This document shows, piece after piece, positions 1-8,203 of a stretch of DNA of 64,000 bases. A model generated the notes under the pieces. The model ran no database searches. It was not told where the DNA came from and saw only the letters and a list, made by a program, of their open reading frames with translations. The DNA comes from Suilimivivens sp963650485 (GTDB lineage Bacteria; Bacillota; Clostridia; Lachnospirales; Lachnospiraceae): NCBI GenBank assembly GCA_963650485.1, contig CAVJLN010000005.1, positions 1 through 64,000 on the forward strand, read 5' to 3'. Within the stretch, counting starts at the first letter, position 1, and each line of letters opens with the position of its first letter. A program made the translations under genes and the position numbers.

Positions 1-865
1 AAATATAAGAGGGTGTATCCACACCGCAGGCATATGCATGAGGGAAGCCTCCTCCAAATCTCGGATTAATCTCTGACAGATAAAATGTCCCATCTTTTTC
101 AAAAACATCCATATCAATCGGACCGGACAGCTTCAGAGTAGAAGCGGCACGATAAACAAACTCCTTCAATGCCGGATCATTGCAGGTAATGGACTTCTCC
201 GTTTCTCCCGCACGCATCCGGAGCTTTTCTTTGGCAAAGATGTCCACAACTTCACCGCTCACAAGATCCACATATACATCAATTCCAAATTCCCTGCCAT
301 TACAGAATTCCTGAATCAGCAGAGGCTCTTCGCCATATGCAAACAATGCCTTTAAAAGCTCCATGCAGGAAACCTTCATCACCCCAACACTTCCGGCTCC
401 CCGGACAGGCTTCACGAATACCGGGAACGTAATTCTTCCTGCTTCATATGCGTTTTCAAATTCTGCCAGATCAATATAGGAATTCAGCACCGGAATCCTG
501 TGTTCTGTCATATGCTCAAAGAAACGATATTTATCTCTACAGATCTGCAGGGTTTTTACCGGTGAGACAATTGTCCGGATTCCCTCCTGCTCAAATAATT
601 CCCGGTTCTCCGAAATCAGATTTAATTCATCCTCCTGCAACGGAAGAATTGCCGTAATTCCTTCCTTACGACAGATTTCCAGAATGGCATCAAAATACCC
701 CGCTTCCTTCATTCTCGGAATCAGATAATATTTATCCGCTTCATAAAGCGCCGGTGCAAGCTCGCTGCAATCTGCACCAATCACCTTCTCAAAATCTGCC
801 CTTTTAAAGTAACGAACAAGAAGGTCTCTTGTACCGCAGCTCAGAATTAAGATGTTATGCATCAT
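1..865 (-). CDS. ATP-grasp ligase, 3' end beyond window
   Basis: The visible 288 residues form an ATP-grasp protein of the carbamoyl-phosphate-synthase-like/PylC-like type, which joins a carboxylate to an amine or thiol through an acyl-phosphate. An N-terminal alpha/beta (pre-ATP-grasp) domain starts MMHNILILSCG. It is followed by FPVFVKPVRGAGSVG with the ATP-contacting Lys near residue 152, then LIQEF, and the metal-binding stretch YLSEINPRFGGGF near residues 268-282. The C-terminus lies off the left edge. The start was placed at the ATG whose complement ends at 865; the ATG 5 bases upstream is out of frame and meets a stop. It is the last visible gene of a run of minus-strand surface-glycan-type genes, about 280 bases after the decarboxylase. 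The substrate cannot be told from the sequence. Confidence 0.8.
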   Translation of the reverse strand, partial: MMHNILILSCGTRDLLVRYFKRADFEKVIGADCSELAPALYEADKYYLIPRMKEAGYFDAILEICRKEGITAILPLQEDELNLISENRELFEQEGIRTIVSPVKTLQICRDKYRFFEHMTEHRIPVLNSYIDLAEFENAYEAGRITFPVFVKPVRGAGSVGVMKVSCMELLKALFAYGEEPLLIQEFCNGREFGIDVYVDLVSGEVVDIFAKEKLRMRAGETEKSITCNDPALKEFVYRAASTLKLSGPIDMDVFEKDGTFYLSEINPRFGGGFPHAYACGVDTPSYI

Positions 866-1067
866 ATCATTTGTTATTCCTTTCACTATAAACCCGTCCT
901 TACACAAAATTACTTTGAATCTTTTTGATGATTCTCAGCAATCTTTCAAAATATGAAATACTTTTCTTTCTCATATATATCTTATCAAGGATACTGATTC
1001 TCTAAATATTTCTTCAACTTCAAACTTGATTTTTTATACAATTCCCAGTACTTGCTCTAATGCACAG

Positions 1068-1098
1068 AAATACTTAGTCCTTGCAAGGACAAGTATTT
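1068..1098 (-). terminator. Hairpin after decarboxylase gene, with repeat remnant
   Basis: A near-perfect inverted repeat (AAATACTTAGTCCTT, then AAGGACAAGTATTT) lies 48 bases past the stop of the minus-strand decarboxylase. The T tract is weak. The bases just beyond it (1047-1063, AGTACTTGCTCTAA) resemble the AGTACTCTGCTCTAA part of the terminator-linked repeat found at 14361 and 17173. The rest of 866-1145 shows no gene. Confidence 0.5.
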
Positions 1099-1145
1099 TG
1101 TGCATGTTTGACCACTGTATCAACATCGTATCAGCATTATCTCAT

Positions 1146-2423
1146 CTACCACACATTCCCCTGCACATATTCCTTGGCCGTCCACTTCTTACGAACCTCC
1201 GTCATGTGCTCTCCATTGCGTACATAAACCGCAGGGAAATACTGAATAAACAACGGATTCAGACTAATGGTATATCCCCCGACGTTCTCATAAATAATCT
1301 GATCTCCCGTCTGAAGCTCCGGCAGCTTCTCCATCGTAAAGAGCCGGTCACATTCCATACAGGTGTACCCGGTGATCTCCTGTCTGTCCATTACGGGAGC
1401 GGATGGATTCTGCAGCTTCGTATGGTACAGATACGAGGACTTAATCATGGTTGCATCTATGTTAAACCTGCTGCCATCGGTAATCAGATACCGGGTATCC
1501 CGGATATCCCGCACATCAATCACACTGGTCACAAAGAAAGAGCCTTTGGAAATCAGTGAAATTCCGGGTTCCACAACCAGCTGTGTCTGCTCCGGAGCAA
1601 ATTCCCTGTGGAGCTCTTCTGCTATGACCGGGAAATAATCTGGATATTCCGGTCTGCCTTCCATTCCACCGCAATATCCGCCTCCGATATCCACATAGGA
1701 TAACGTAAGATCAAATTCCTTTTTCAGCCTGCATGCCATCTGTGCAATACTGCGGAAGATCTGCACACTGCGGCTTTTACTGCTCGAATGAAGGTGAAGT
1801 CCTGTGACCTTTACATGAGGAAGGGCTCTTACATAAGAAAGAGCTTTGGCAAACTCCCCATTTTCATAAGAAAACCCGAACCGTCCGCTTGTTTCTCCCA
1901 TGGTCGTTTCTCCCGGGCACATCTGTTCCAGATTGAAATTCACACGGATTCCAACCCGTATTTCACTTACTTTTCCATTTTCTTCTGTTTTTTCATCTGT
2001 ATTTTCCTCTGTATTTGTTTCACTATTATCGGCAAAACCTGTGAAAATCTTTCCCTCTTCTAATTCTCCGGCAAGCTTCGTCAGCCATTCCAATTCCCAT
2101 TTGGAATCCACATTCACATATCCTCCGGCCAGTACAACATCCCGGAAGGACTGCTCGTCCTTATACGGACCATTATAAACAATCTCCGAATCCTGAAATC
2201 CAAGATATCTGGCCAATCCATATTCGTCCCTGGACACAACTTCCGCATAGGCTCCCTGCTTCTTATAAAAATTCACCAGCCAGGGAAGGGAGTTCGTCTT
2301 AAAGGAATAGCCAATCCGGTAATTGGGCCAATTCTCTTTTAACGCTCCCGTCAGCATATCAAAATATTTCTGTAAATTCGGTTCATCCAGTAAAAAATAC
2401 GGAGTTGGAATTCTCTCTGTCAT
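1146..2423 (-). CDS. PLP-dependent fold-III decarboxylase (LysA/SpeA-like)
   Basis: A 425-residue member of the Orn/Lys/Arg/DAP decarboxylase-2 family, which uses PLP on an alanine-racemase-type barrel. The Schiff-base lysine is K42 in GYSFKTNS. HLHSSSKSRS supplies the barrel histidine, DIGGGYCGG the phosphate-binding glycine loop, CMECDRLFT the active-site Cys-x-x-(C)D motif, and VGGYT the tyrosine near the C-terminus. The ORF opens earlier, but AAAGAGG sits 7 bases before the ATG of MTERIPTPY, so that start is used. An acidic, Thr/Glu/Asn-rich insert (ENTDEKTEENGK) follows about residue 140, where relatives are usually compact. It lies between a GT52-like transferase and an ATP-grasp ligase, which suggests a role in making a modified amino acid or amine for a surface polymer rather than lysine synthesis. 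The substrate is unknown. Confidence 0.8.
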   Translation of the reverse strand: MTERIPTPYFLLDEPNLQKYFDMLTGALKENWPNYRIGYSFKTNSLPWLVNFYKKQGAYAEVVSRDEYGLARYLGFQDSEIVYNGPYKDEQSFRDVVLAGGYVNVDSKWELEWLTKLAGELEEGKIFTGFADNSETNTEENTDEKTEENGKVSEIRVGIRVNFNLEQMCPGETTMGETSGRFGFSYENGEFAKALSYVRALPHVKVTGLHLHSSSKSRSVQIFRSIAQMACRLKKEFDLTLSYVDIGGGYCGGMEGRPEYPDYFPVIAEELHREFAPEQTQLVVEPGISLISKGSFFVTSVIDVRDIRDTRYLITDGSRFNIDATMIKSSYLYHTKLQNPSAPVMDRQEITGYTCMECDRLFTMEKLPELQTGDQIIYENVGGYTISLNPLFIQYFPAVYVRNGEHMTEVRKKWTAKEYVQGNVW

Positions 2424-2459
2424 GTTAATCCTCTTTCCACATTCTCTGCTCACTTTTTA

Positions 2460-2485
2460 CGCTTAACCCGGTGTCCGGTTAAGCG
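2460..2485. other. Intercistronic hairpin
   Basis: A perfect 9-bp inverted repeat (CGCTTAACC and GGTTAAGCG, 8-base loop) lies between the GT52-like gene and the decarboxylase. No T tract follows on the minus strand, so it is more likely an mRNA-processing or stability hairpin than a terminator. Confidence 0.4.
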
Positions 2486-2496
2486 CCTGCAAGCCT

Positions 2497-3603
2497 TTAG
2501 TAAATCTGCTCATTCTGTCTGTGAATTTCAGGTGCTTCGTACCTGTCCATAAAGTCCTCCCCTAGGAACAGTTTTTCTTTTGCAAATAAAATAGCATCCG
2601 TTACGGTAAGTACCGAAATCACACGGTCAAATTTCAGATCCTTTATATAATTCAGAATTTCCATCGGAAACTTTTTATCCAGAATAATATACTGTGAAAA
2701 TTCTTTCTCATAATCCAGTACATCGCGGGGATGAGGCTTCATCAGAATCTGAGCCGGTTCTCCGTCGATGCTGCCATACTCCGCAATAATGTCTCGGAAA
2801 ATACGTTTCCGTGTCTCAAGGTCACACAGCGGCTCGGTTAAAACCAGCACCTTATGTTCATGATTCATGCCCTCGCGAAGTGTCGTTTCCAGCTTGTCCT
2901 TATTCTCTATAAACATGCCCACGACAATATCCTTTTCTTCGTCGGTCAGATCATCGGTCAGCTCCTTACGCGGCTTCTCCAGATATTTCTCACAAGGATA
3001 AGGAAGAACGGAAACATCGTTCACTTCCATATCAAGACAGTATTTGTTATAACCGTTCTGGATAAAAATCAGATTGTGCTTCGACATCCAAGCCTTAAGC
3101 TTAAAATGTCCACGGTTATCGTAGCGCGCCGTATCATAATACAAGATGCAGTTCAGGCCATCCTCAACCGCATGATAATAAATCTTATGCGTGCTCAGAT
3201 AGTAGCCGATCGGATCAGAATCGCAGAACACATAAATATCATCGAACTTCTTAAAATCAACCGGAATATAAGGCTCTAATAATCTGCCGAATTTCCTGGT
3301 GAAACGGATACGCTGGAGCATGTTCTTTACAAGGCTTCCGGTATCATTCCGGTACTTTGCAAGCTCCGGAAAATAAGTCTCTTCCTTTTCATCAAATGGA
3401 AGAACCTCCGTAAACAAACCGGACTTCTCCGCACGTTCCTTTAAATTGCCGAAATCATTCGACATGCTGCTTAAAAGAAGTACTGCCCCGGCCTGCTTCT
3501 GTGCCGGATCACGTTGCATATGAAGCTCCTTCAGACAGGTAATATAGGCATGATAAAAGGTATGACACACATAAATTCTGCTTCTTCCCTGACTATTCAT
3601 CAT
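2497..3603 (-). CDS. GT52-like (sialyltransferase-type) glycosyltransferase
   Basis: A protein of 368 residues that begins RIYVCHTFYHAYITCLKEL. This opening and the overall pattern (DDIYVFCDSDPIGYYLSTHKIYYHAVEDG in the middle, ILMKPHPRDVLDYEKEF near residue 288, then MEILNYIKDLKFDRVISVLTVTD) recall glycosyltransferase family 52, the alpha-2,3-sialyl/glucosyltransferases of surface glycans. KPHPRD is the usual nucleotide-sugar-binding signature of the GT-B sialyltransferase/polysialyltransferase group. No membrane segment is seen, so it should act at the inner membrane face. The start is either of two tandem ATGs; the second (3600) sits better behind GGGAG. It lies 116 bases after the GT2 gene in the same direction. 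The donor sugar is not known; no CMP-sialate synthesis genes are in view. Confidence 0.65.
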   Translation of the reverse strand: MMNSQGRSRIYVCHTFYHAYITCLKELHMQRDPAQKQAGAVLLLSSMSNDFGNLKERAEKSGLFTEVLPFDEKEETYFPELAKYRNDTGSLVKNMLQRIRFTRKFGRLLEPYIPVDFKKFDDIYVFCDSDPIGYYLSTHKIYYHAVEDGLNCILYYDTARYDNRGHFKLKAWMSKHNLIFIQNGYNKYCLDMEVNDVSVLPYPCEKYLEKPRKELTDDLTDEEKDIVVGMFIENKDKLETTLREGMNHEHKVLVLTEPLCDLETRKRIFRDIIAEYGSIDGEPAQILMKPHPRDVLDYEKEFSQYIILDKKFPMEILNYIKDLKFDRVISVLTVTDAILFAKEKLFLGEDFMDRYEAPEIHRQNEQIY

Positions 3604-3719
3604 CTTCTCCCATTATCCTCATTTTAAAGCCTCTGTTTCACAGTTACTCAGGTAACCATTCTGCAATTCCGTTCATGAATTATTTTCCTGTATAAATAAA
3701 ATTACACAATGTTAATCAT

Positions 3720-4754
3720 TTATTTCTGCATAGTTGAACGCTTACGCAGATTTCGGTAAATCCACAGCAATTTATAATAAATCATAAAATAAAGCGTTGA
3801 TTTCTGCTGCATGGCGATCAGCTTACGTTCCTCCGCATGGACTCTCTGCTCATAATACTTATTTTTCTGAAAATCCGGAAAGGTGTTCCGCATTTCATCT
3901 CCCAGTGCTTTTACGAAAAGGTACTCCTTCCTGCCAGAACCTGCCAGATAGGAAAACAGGGTATTCACATAAAACAGGGTGGTAAAGCTGCTTTCCAGCT
4001 CCGGATAATAGGTGTCAAAAAACTGAAATTCCTTCGCTTCCTTCACCATGATCCGTGCGGCCTCCATACGATCCTCACACCGGCTTTTCGTAATGGTGTG
4101 CACCGTCGATGTTTCATGCTGATAATAGTAATATAACGGCTCTTCCAGATATTCAAAATGCTTCGCACGAAGCATCCAGGAATTGCCGATCGCATTATCC
4201 TCGTAAAAAATCCCTTCCGGAAAACGGTTCGGATAATCCAGAATAATATGTCTGCGGTAAATCTTCACCACCAGACTTCCACCGTCCAGAATCAGGGAAC
4301 GATACTTCTCCTCATTCAGAATGCCTGCCTGCTCCGGCGTATTGTTGTGTACGATCTGCCCGATTTCCATACTATGCTCCGGCGTCAGATGATAATCACA
4401 TCCGACCATATCCGCACCGGTTTCTTCCGCTTTATTCAGGAGCTTTTCATAGAAATCCTCGGTCACCCAGTCATCTGCATCAATAAAACCGATCCAGTCT
4501 CCCTTTGCAGCAGACAGCCCCAGGTTCTTCGCACCACCCTGCTTCCGGTTATTGGGAGAAGCTATCACGACCACCTTATCGGGATACCGTTCTTCATAAT
4601 TCCGCAGAATGGATAAGGAATCATCGGTCGAGCAGTCATCCACCGCTATGATCTCGTAATCGGAAATCGTCTGTCCGACCAGTGAATCCATGCACCATTT
4701 CAGTTTATCATCCGCTGCCATATTAAAAACCGGGACTATGACGCTTAATTTCAT
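3720..4754 (-). CDS. Family 2 glycosyltransferase
   Basis: A GT-A fold inverting transferase of 344 residues. MKLSVIVPVFN opens the nucleotide-binding domain, SLVGQTISDYEIIAVDDCSTDDS gives the first aspartates, and GDWIGFIDADDWV supplies the DxD metal/UDP-sugar site near residue 90. The C-terminal third is helical and basic (YYKLLWIYRNLRKR) and may touch the membrane. The start was moved to the ATG 7 bases after GAGGT; the upstream MMRYR codons overlap that ribosome site. It sits between the DegT aminotransferase and the GT52-like gene, so it probably adds a sugar to the same glycan. Donor and acceptor are not readable. Confidence 0.85.
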   Translation of the reverse strand: MKLSVIVPVFNMAADDKLKWCMDSLVGQTISDYEIIAVDDCSTDDSLSILRNYEERYPDKVVVIASPNNRKQGGAKNLGLSAAKGDWIGFIDADDWVTEDFYEKLLNKAEETGADMVGCDYHLTPEHSMEIGQIVHNNTPEQAGILNEEKYRSLILDGGSLVVKIYRRHIILDYPNRFPEGIFYEDNAIGNSWMLRAKHFEYLEEPLYYYYQHETSTVHTITKSRCEDRMEAARIMVKEAKEFQFFDTYYPELESSFTTLFYVNTLFSYLAGSGRKEYLFVKALGDEMRNTFPDFQKNKYYEQRVHAEERKLIAMQQKSTLYFMIYYKLLWIYRNLRKRSTMQK

Positions 4755-4849
4755 TCTATACCTCATCATACTATGTATCTATTCAGAACCTATTTCATGA
4801 AACCACTCAAGGCGACGCAATATATCTTATGCGGTTAGTATGCGTCATT

Positions 4850-6046
4850 CTAAGTAGCTGCATAATACGTTGCAATCTTCGTAACTGCTTCAATCACATC
4901 TGCCACATCCTGATCACTCATGGAATAATAAAGCGGCAGGGTGAGAATTTCTTCATATAATTTCTCCGCCTTCGGGCACAAGCCTCTCTTATATCCGAGC
5001 TTCTCATAATACGGGAAGTAATAGGTTGGAATGTAATGCACGTTACAGGAGATATTCTCTGCAGCCAGCGCATCAAAAAACTGTCTGCGGTTAATGGAAA
5101 TCTTCTCCGGATTGATCCGCAGAATATACAGATGTCTCGTGGTATCCGACTCCGGGATTTCCTTCTGTACCACAATCTGCGGCAGCTTTGAAAACGCTTC
5201 ATTATACTGCTTCACAATTGCTTTCCGCCGCTCCATGAACATGGGAAGCTTCTTTAACTGGCTGATGAGCAATGCAGCCTGCATATCGGTCATGCGGTAA
5301 TTCATGGCAAGGGTAAGCTGCTCATAATACCACGACCCATCCGGCTCATGCTCCATCAAAGAAGGATCCCGTGTAATGCCGTGTGCACGGTAAAGCAGGA
5401 GCTTCCGGTAAAGCTCTTCACTGTTCGTCAGTACCGCACCACCTTCTCCGCAGGTAACCGTCTTCACCGGGTGAAAGCTTAACGTAGTCATATCGGCAAT
5501 GGAGCCGTTGCATTTTCCTTTATATTTCGTTCCGATCACATGCGCACCATCCTCAATCAGGGTAATGCCATGCGCGTGGCAGTGCTCTAAAAGCGCATCC
5601 AGTTCTACGGACTGTCCGGTGAAATCCACAGCTACAACGGCTTTCGTCTTATCCGTTGTCAGCTCCCTTACCTTCTCCGGATCAATGTTGTAGGTCTCCT
5701 CATTAATATCTGCAAAAACCGGTCTTGCTCCACAATAAAGAGCGCAATTCGCCGAAGCGGCAAAGGTGATCGGTGTCGTAATGACCTCATCTCCCGGCTG
5801 TACTCCCGCTGCCTGGCAGGCGATATGGAGTGCCGAAGTTCCGTTGCTGCAGACAACCGCATATCTGGCTCCCGTCACTTCACAGAGTGCCTTTTCCGCC
5901 TCTGCAATCTTCGGTCCACAGGTCAGATAGTCGCTTCGAAGCACGTCTGCAACTGCCTGTATATCCTCTTCATCAATATACTGATGTCCGTATGAAATTT
6001 TCGTATCCCTGACGGGTGTTCCTCCACAGATTGCCGGTTTCTTCAT
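4850..6046 (-). CDS. DegT/DnrJ/EryC1/StrS sugar aminotransferase
   Basis: A 398-residue PLP enzyme that transfers an amino group to a keto-sugar nucleotide. GGTPVRDTKISYGHQYI at the start, the phosphate-binding CSNGTSALHIA near 67-77, LIEDGAH with D166, and SFHPVKTVTCGEGG with the Schiff-base K195 are diagnostic. The opening and length resemble PseC, the UDP-4-keto-6-deoxy-AltNAc C4 aminotransferase, but no PseB, PseF or PseI partner is visible, so the exact sugar is left open. The start is the ATG behind AAGGAAG, 16 codons into the ORF. It is first in a minus-strand run with two glycosyltransferases, a decarboxylase and an ATP-grasp ligase. It starts 71 bases after the stop of the Spo0A-domain gene and may have its own promoter. 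Confidence 0.88.
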   Translation of the reverse strand: MKKPAICGGTPVRDTKISYGHQYIDEEDIQAVADVLRSDYLTCGPKIAEAEKALCEVTGARYAVVCSNGTSALHIACQAAGVQPGDEVITTPITFAASANCALYCGARPVFADINEETYNIDPEKVRELTTDKTKAVVAVDFTGQSVELDALLEHCHAHGITLIEDGAHVIGTKYKGKCNGSIADMTTLSFHPVKTVTCGEGGAVLTNSEELYRKLLLYRAHGITRDPSLMEHEPDGSWYYEQLTLAMNYRMTDMQAALLISQLKKLPMFMERRKAIVKQYNEAFSKLPQIVVQKEIPESDTTRHLYILRINPEKISINRRQFFDALAAENISCNVHYIPTYYFPYYEKLGYKRGLCPKAEKLYEEILTLPLYYSMSDQDVADVIEAVTKIATYYAAT

Positions 6047-6117
6047 CTTACTTTCTTCCTTTCCATTTCCTTCCTCATTATTCAAAGCTTGCATAACTCT
6101 GAATAGTTACAACCCTT

Positions 6118-6471
6118 CTATATAAAATGACGGACCCGGTCCGCTAAGATTGCAATATATTCACTGTTAGTCGGACGGTTCTCCGAATGATCCCTGTGAT
6201 AACCAAACAATTCCTCGAACCGGTCCTTTTCTCCCTTTTCCCAGGATTTCACGATCCAATGCCGGAGTGACCGTTCGATCTTTTCCGGTGTGGTCTGAAA
6301 ATGCTTCGCCAGATCCGGATACAGCAGTTTCGTGACACTTCCTGCCCTTTCAAACTCCTGTGCCGTTACGGCGATTGCATAGGAGAGTCGTTCAAATCCC
6401 TTTTCCTGTCTGGTTAATCCAAGCTGTTCCAGTAATTCCTCGATTTTCTCACACATCATCATCGTCTGCAT
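6118..6471 (-). CDS. Stand-alone Spo0A C-terminal DNA-binding domain protein
   Basis: Only 117 residues, matching the effector half of the sporulation regulator Spo0A. The domain fills the protein: KLLYPDLAKHFQTTPEKIERSLRHWIVKSWEKG is the helix-turn-helix that reads 0A boxes, and RPTNSEYIAILADRVR is the highly conserved C-terminal stretch. The usual N-terminal receiver with its phosphorylated Asp is absent; there is no upstream reading frame for it, because the PhoR-like kinase ends 57 bases before. Its ATG follows a GGGGGGAT ribosome site. It could be a constitutive DNA binder, a competitor at 0A boxes, or a dimer partner of full Spo0A. The family call is firm from the motif; its role is inference. 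It appears to be the tail gene of the Na/Pi-phoB-phoR operon. Confidence 0.85.
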   Translation of the reverse strand: MQTMMMCEKIEELLEQLGLTRQEKGFERLSYAIAVTAQEFERAGSVTKLLYPDLAKHFQTTPEKIERSLRHWIVKSWEKGEKDRFEELFGYHRDHSENRPTNSEYIAILADRVRHFI

Positions 6472-6528
6472 CCGATCCCCCCTGTATCCAGCTATCTGTT
6501 CCAGTATACACCATATGCTCTGATTTTG

Positions 6529-7479
6529 CTAGCTGTCACTGTGCTCTTCACATGGTGGGAAAGTGATCGTTATGGTCGTCCCTTCTCCCAGATTACTTAC
6601 AAGGCTTAATTTTCCTTTGAGCCGTACCAGAATGTGCTTCACGATTGCAAGCCCCAGACCGGTTCCCCCCGTTGACTTGCTCCTGCCCTTATCCACGCGA
6701 TAGAACCGCTCAAAAATCCGTTCCTGACATTCCTGTGGAATTCCAATTCCGGTATCCTGCACGACCAGAACGGCACAGTGATCGTGCCTGTGCACCTTCA
6801 CCGTGACACTTCCATTTTCCTTATTATAACGGATCGCATTGTCACACAGATTATAAAGCACCTCATCCACCATCTGCCTGGTTCCCCATAGGGAAACCTC
6901 TTCCCCTTCAAGAGTGAGGGTAACTCCATGCTTTTCTGCATTGATCTGCAGCATCTGCACACAGCTTTTCGCTGCGACCAGAAGTGGGATTTCCCGGAGA
7001 ACCTCCTCCTGCTCCTCATCCAGCTCTGACAGACGGATGACATCATTGATCAGAGTAATGAGCCGTCCGGAGTTACTGTGAATCTCGCCTGCCATTCTGC
7101 GGATTTCGCTTTCTGACGAAATCATGCCGTTTTCAATCAGCTCCGAATAACCGGATATGGCCGTGAGCGGTGTTTTCAATTCATGAGACACATTGGCGGT
7201 AAATTCCTGACGCATCCTGGCATTCAGATCCTGATCCTCCTCTTTTCCGAGATGAAGCTTCTTCCCAAGTCGGTGAGACCAAATTTTCGCAAGCAGAAAA
7301 CAGACTGCCGCAATCACTGCAATACCGATCATCAGGATCAGGATCATCTTTTCTCTCTGTGGCTCAGACAGAGTTTCCGGATTCAGGTAAGAAAAACAAA
7401 CAGCCACCACCAGCAATAATGTTCCCAGAATTGCCAGGGCAGCCATTCCCATCAGTTCATAATAAAATCGCTTCTGCAT
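6529..7479 (-). CDS. PhoR-like sensor histidine kinase
   Basis: A 316-residue kinase with two membrane helices (about 9-31 and 45-66) joined by a short loop, so it has almost no extracytoplasmic sensor. HisKA is at NVSHELKTPL with phospho-acceptor H99, followed by the ATPase domain: DNAIRYN (N box), DTGIGIP (G1), FERFYRVDKGRSKSTGGTGLGLAIVKH (F and G2). The missing sensor domain fits PhoR proteins that read phosphate status through the transporter and PhoU. It begins 11 bases after the response regulator, with AGGGAAC as ribosome site, and that regulator follows a Na/Pi cotransporter carrying a PhoU-like tail. Phosphate sensing is inferred from this context. Confidence 0.85.
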   Translation of the reverse strand: MQKRFYYELMGMAALAILGTLLLVVAVCFSYLNPETLSEPQREKMILILMIGIAVIAAVCFLLAKIWSHRLGKKLHLGKEEDQDLNARMRQEFTANVSHELKTPLTAISGYSELIENGMISSESEIRRMAGEIHSNSGRLITLINDVIRLSELDEEQEEVLREIPLLVAAKSCVQMLQINAEKHGVTLTLEGEEVSLWGTRQMVDEVLYNLCDNAIRYNKENGSVTVKVHRHDHCAVLVVQDTGIGIPQECQERIFERFYRVDKGRSKSTGGTGLGLAIVKHILVRLKGKLSLVSNLGEGTTITITFPPCEEHSDS

Positions 7480-7490
7480 ATTCGTTCCCT

Positions 7491-8165
7491 TTATGCCTCA
7501 AACAAATAGCCTACATTCCGTACGGTTTTGATCCGGTTCGCACTGTCTCCAAGCTTCTGGCGGAGCGTTTTAATGTGCATATCAATCGTCCGGGATTCCC
7601 CTTCAAAGTCTGTTTCCCATACCTTTCCAAGGATTTCCTCCCGCGGGGTCACGATCCCGGCATTATTCATCAGCAGCTTTAATAATTCATATTCCTTATA
7701 GGTAAGCTCACAGCGTTCTCCCGCAATCGTTACCTTACGGCGTTCCACATCAAGAGAAATCTCTCCAATCGTAATAATGCGCTCATTTAATCCCTTCATG
7801 CTCCGGCGCAAAAGCGCTTTTACCCTGGAAATCAGCTCCATGACGCTGAACGGCTTCGTCAGATAATCATCTGCACCGCTGTCGAGTCCCCGCACTTTAT
7901 CTATTTCTGTCGTCTTCGCAGTCACCATAATGACCGGCAGACTCCGGGTCATCACATTCTGTCGAAGCTGCATCACAAGCTGAAGGCCATCGGCATCCGG
8001 CAGCATCAGATCAAGCAGAAGAAGATCCGGGATCCGTTCCTTAAGCCTTTGCCGGAACTCCCTGGCCGTCTCAAAGGAAACCACCTGATAACCTGCATTC
8101 TTTAACGCTATTTCTTCAATTTCACGTATGTTTCGGTCATCCTCTAATACATAAATCAATGCCAT
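7491..8165 (-). CDS. PhoB/OmpR-type response regulator
   Basis: A regulator of 224 residues: receiver (1-120) with acidic pocket EDD at 8-10, phospho-acceptor D52 in LLLLDLMLPDADG and conserved Lys in DDYLTKPFSVMEL; then a winged-helix Trans_reg_C domain (about 130-224) ending in ESRTIDMHIKTLRQKLG and the wing IKTVRNVGYLFEA. It lies between the Na/phosphate cotransporter and the PhoR-like kinase in one direction with short gaps (38 and 11 bases), so it most likely is the phosphate regulator of this operon. No Pho box was identified by eye upstream of the cotransporter. Confidence 0.88.
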   Translation of the reverse strand: MALIYVLEDDRNIREIEEIALKNAGYQVVSFETAREFRQRLKERIPDLLLLDLMLPDADGLQLVMQLRQNVMTRSLPVIMVTAKTTEIDKVRGLDSGADDYLTKPFSVMELISRVKALLRRSMKGLNERIITIGEISLDVERRKVTIAGERCELTYKEYELLKLLMNNAGIVTPREEILGKVWETDFEGESRTIDMHIKTLRQKLGDSANRIKTVRNVGYLFEA

Positions 8166-8203
8166 GGCTCATCCCCCTTTCGCACATATTCCGGCTACGT
8201 TCC

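Noticed and set aside
2460..2485. Hairpin after the GT52-like gene as an intrinsic terminator
   Set aside because: The bases following it on the transcribed strand are A-rich, not T-rich, and the next gene starts 37 bases later.
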